A stretch of 64,000 bases of DNA, taken from positions 124,001-188,000 of the forward strand of contig NZ_JAUSUI010000004.1 in the NCBI RefSeq assembly GCF_030813495.1, in the 5' to 3' direction. A program made the translations under genes and the position numbers. The DNA is from Ancylobacter polymorphus. GTDB taxonomy: Bacteria > Pseudomonadota > Alphaproteobacteria > Rhizobiales > Xanthobacteraceae. The notes beneath the pieces were generated by a model, which searched no databases, was not told where the DNA came from, and saw nothing but the letters and a program-made list of their open reading frames with translations. Below are positions 62,079 to 64,000 of this stretch, in pieces; within the stretch, counting starts at the first letter, position 1; every line of letters starts with the position of its first letter.

Positions 62079-62855
62079 ATGATCGAACAACCCCTTCTCA
62101 TCGCCGAGGGTCTTTCCAAGAATTACGGCGCCCGCATCGGCTGCCGCGACGTGTCGCTGGAGGTCTATCCCGGCGAGGTGCTGGCCGTGGTCGGGGAATC
62201 CGGCTCCGGCAAGTCGACGCTGCTCGGCCTGCTTTCCACCGAGCTGGAAGCCAGCGCCGGCCGCGTCTCCTACCGGCTGCGCGACGGGCGGCTGGCCGAT
62301 CTCGCCAGCCTCGGCGCCGCCGAGAAGCGGCTCCTGATGCGCACCGACTGGGGCTTCGTGCGGCAGAACCCGGCGGACGGGCTGCGCATGGCGGTCTCCG
62401 CCGGCGGCAATGTCGGCGAACGGCTGATGGCGGTCGGCTGGCGGCACTATGGCCATATTCGCGATGAGGCGATCGACTGGCTCGGCCGGGTCGAAATCGC
62501 CGCCGACCGGGTGGATGACGACCCGCGCGCCTTTTCCGGCGGCATGCGCCAGCGGCTGCAGATCGCCCGCAACCTCGTCACAAGGCCGCGCCTGGTGTTC
62601 ATGGACGAGCCGACCGGCGGGCTGGATGTCTCGGTGCAGGCGCGCCTGCTCGATCTCATCCGCCAGCTGGTGGCGGAACTGGGGCTGGCGGTCATCATCG
62701 TCACCCACGACCTCGCCGTCGCCCGGCTGCTCTCGCACCGCATGGTGGTGATGCGGCACGGGCGGGTGATCGAGACCGGCATCACCGACCAGGTGCTGGA
62801 CGACCCGCGCGAGCCCTACACGCAGCTGCTCGTCTCCTCGGTTCTGGCGGCGTGA
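62079..62855 (+). CDS. phnK: Phosphonate C-P lyase ATP-binding protein PhnK
   Basis: The 258-residue ABC-type ATPase has Walker A GESGSGKST (residues 39-47), FSGGMRQRLQIARNL signature, Walker B LVFMDEPTGGLDVSVQARLLDL and switch THDLAVARLL. It resembles oligopeptide-transporter ATPases, as PhnK proteins do, but functions bound to the PhnGHIJ core. The ATG at 62079 has GAGGAGAGG upstream. The in-frame region before it lies in the repeat and is rejected. Confidence 0.94.
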   Translation: MIEQPLLIAEGLSKNYGARIGCRDVSLEVYPGEVLAVVGESGSGKSTLLGLLSTELEASAGRVSYRLRDGRLADLASLGAAEKRLLMRTDWGFVRQNPADGLRMAVSAGGNVGERLMAVGWRHYGHIRDEAIDWLGRVEIAADRVDDDPRAFSGGMRQRLQIARNLVTRPRLVFMDEPTGGLDVSVQARLLDLIRQLVAELGLAVIIVTHDLAVARLLSHRMVVMRHGRVIETGITDQVLDDPREPYTQLLVSSVLAA

Positions 62856-62877
62856 GCATGGCGCCCCCCTCTTCATC

Positions 62878-62982
62878 GTCATCCCGGACGGCGCGGCGCG
62901 CGCCGAGCCGGGATCGTCTGCCGACGGGAGCGCGCGGTCGGCCCGCGATCCCGGCGCTCCGCTTCGCTTCGGCCGGGATGAC
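62878..62982. repeat. Palindromic intergenic repeat, family A, copy 5 (phnK-phnL gap)
   Basis: GTCATCCCGGACGGCG at the left and GGCCGGGATGAC at the right, with CCGGGATCG and GCGATCCCGG inside. It occupies most of the 141-base phnK-phnL gap and could dampen downstream expression. Confidence 0.8.
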
Positions 62983-62996
62983 AAGGAAGACACGAC

Positions 62997-63704
62997 ATGG
63001 CGACTAAACCCATCCTTTCCGTCTCCGGCGTCGCCAAGACCTTCATCCTGCATCTGCGCGAGGGGGCACGGCTGCCGGTCGTGAACGGCGCCGGCTTCGA
63101 CCTCTATGCCGGCGAATGCGTGGCGCTGGGGGGGCCTTCGGGCGCGGGCAAAAGCTCGCTGCTCAAGATGGTGTACGGCAATTACCGTGTCGATGACGGC
63201 GCGATCCGCGTGCGCGATGGCGACGAGGTGGTGGATGTCGCCACCGCGCCGCCGCGCCGGCTGATCCGCTTGCGCGACACCACGATGGGCTATGTCAGCC
63301 AGTTTCTGCGGGTGATCCCCCGCGTCGGCGCCCGCGACGTGGTGGCCGAGCCGCTGATCCATGACGGGGTGGCGCCTGAGGAAGCCACCAAGCGGGCCGG
63401 CGAGCTGCTCGCCCGGCTCAACCTGCCGGAGCGGCTGTGGGCCCTGCCGCCCGCCACCTTCTCCGGTGGCGAGCAGCAGCGCGTGAACATCGCGCGCGGG
63501 CTCATCGCCCATCGTCCGCTGCTCCTCATGGACGAGCCGACCGCCTCGCTGGACGCGGCCAACCGCGCCGTGGTGGTGCAGCTGATCGAGGAGAAGAAGC
63601 GGGCCGGTGTCGCCATTCTCGGCATTTTCCACGATGCGGAAGTGCGCGAGGCGGTGTGCGACCGGGTGATCGACGTGACGAGCTTCGGCCAGATGGCGGC
63701 GTGA
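62997..63704 (+). CDS. phnL: Phosphonate C-P lyase ATP-binding protein PhnL
   Basis: The 235-residue ATPase has Walker A GPSGAGKSS (residues 46-54), signature FSGGEQQRVNIARGLIAHRPLLLMDEPTASLDAANR, and a switch region FHDAEVREAVCDRVIDV. The VVNGAGFDLYAGECVALGGPSG and VSQFLRVIPRVGARDVVAEPL segments are PhnL marks. PhnL is associated with the C-P lyase complex together with PhnK. The ribosome-binding site AAGGAAG lies shortly after the repeat. Confidence 0.94.
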   Translation: MATKPILSVSGVAKTFILHLREGARLPVVNGAGFDLYAGECVALGGPSGAGKSSLLKMVYGNYRVDDGAIRVRDGDEVVDVATAPPRRLIRLRDTTMGYVSQFLRVIPRVGARDVVAEPLIHDGVAPEEATKRAGELLARLNLPERLWALPPATFSGGEQQRVNIARGLIAHRPLLLMDEPTASLDAANRAVVVQLIEEKKRAGVAILGIFHDAEVREAVCDRVIDVTSFGQMAA

Positions 63705-63741
63705 GCGGCGCAGATGTGACGGGCGGCAGCGTGAGGGAATG

Positions 63742-64000
63742 ATGAACGAGACGGTCTACGCCAACGCGCTTCTGGTGCTGGAAGACGAGGTGCGCCCCGG
63801 CCATCTCGTGGTGCGGGATGGGATCATCGCCGAGATCGGCGAGGGCGCCGCGCCGCGCGGCGCCATCGACTTGGGTGGCGACCATGTGCTGCCCGGTTTT
63901 GTCGAACTGCACACCGACCATGTCGAGGGCCATCTCTACCCGCGCCCGCGCGTGACCTGGAACGCCTTCGCCGCCGTGACGGCCTATGACGCGCAGATCG
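63742..64000 (+). CDS. phnM: Alpha-D-ribose 1-methylphosphonate 5-triphosphate diphosphatase PhnM (3' end outside window)
   Basis: The frame starts MNETVYANALLVLEDEVRPGHLVVRDGIIAEIGEG and continues GDHVLPGFVELHTDHVEGHLYPRPRVTWNAFAAV to the window edge (86 codons seen). ELHTDHVEGH is the amidohydrolase metal-binding motif of PhnM, which removes pyrophosphate from the ribose triphosphate intermediate. GAGGGAA precedes tandem ATGs at 63739 and 63742. Only the first quarter of the gene is present, so completeness is unknown. Confidence 0.92.
   Translation, partial: MNETVYANALLVLEDEVRPGHLVVRDGIIAEIGEGAAPRGAIDLGGDHVLPGFVELHTDHVEGHLYPRPRVTWNAFAAVTAYDAQI

Noticed and set aside
1..64000. CRISPR arrays, insertion sequences, integrases or prophage genes
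   Set aside because: No regularly spaced direct repeats, transposase or integrase motifs were found. The only dispersed elements are short palindromic repeats without coding capacity.

Overview
The window is a visibly GC-rich, densely packed chromosomal segment from an alphaproteobacterium, most plausibly a member of the Hyphomicrobiales near Xanthobacteraceae (Ancylobacter/Starkeya/Xanthobacter-like). This placement is an inference. It rests on the aerobic (CobG/CobN) cobalamin gene order, a BA14K-type surface protein, FCD-type GntR regulators, a glgP-B-C-A-X cluster, and two families of intergenic palindromic repeats typical of alphaproteobacteria. I saw no plasmid, prophage, transposase or CRISPR signatures.

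Layout. (1) 1-12541: aerobic cobalamin synthesis, cobW(partial)-cobN-cobG-cobH-cobI-cobJ, antisense cobK, then cobL-cobE-cobM-cobB and a translationally coupled DUF423 membrane protein. (2) 12631-24579: glycogen metabolism, glgP-glgB-glgC-glgA and a single 1382-residue GlgX-MalQ fusion. (3) 24583-29040: two small proteins, then molybdate uptake modABC with a small membrane protein and a one-domain ModE-like regulator. (4) 29096-31610: a minus-strand copper/metal group (DUF2946, PCu(A)C chaperone, PepSY membrane protein). (5) 31700-39133: xylose uptake (xylF-xylH-xylG, minus strand) divergent from a LacI-family regulator and xylB-xylA. (6) 39297-40990: an L,D-transpeptidase and an orphan amino-acid binding protein. 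(7) 41102-43960: a GntR regulator, a class III CoA-transferase and a crotonase-fold protein lacking the usual catalytic glutamates. (8) 44047-45159: divergent HxlR regulator and azoreductase. (9) 45286-54185: a GntR regulator, a serine-glyoxylate-type aminotransferase, a giant FAD/Fe-S 2-hydroxyacid dehydrogenase, a TctCBA transporter and a GlcG-like protein, which together look like an uptake-and-oxidation module for an unidentified hydroxyacid. (10) 54393-57909: BA14K protein, elongator tRNA-Met, NUDIX hydrolase, metallophosphoesterase, a tail-anchored hypothetical and a PPOX flavoprotein. (11) 57921-64000: phosphonate degradation, phnF divergent from phnG-H-I-J-K-L-M (phnM cut by the window end).

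The most unusual signals concern repeats entering genes. A palindromic repeat lies in frame inside cobN, and two unrelated repeat families in series encode about the last 60 residues of phnJ. Other notable items are the GlgX-MalQ fusion, the crotonase with both catalytic acids replaced, and several candidate operator pairs: a 14-base motif shared by the GntR gene and its neighbouring CoA-transferase operon, TGCAT-type dyads in the two promoters of the hydroxyacid module, and a long dyad between phnF and phnG. No searches or alignments could be run. Family assignments come from recognised motifs, lengths and neighbourhoods.
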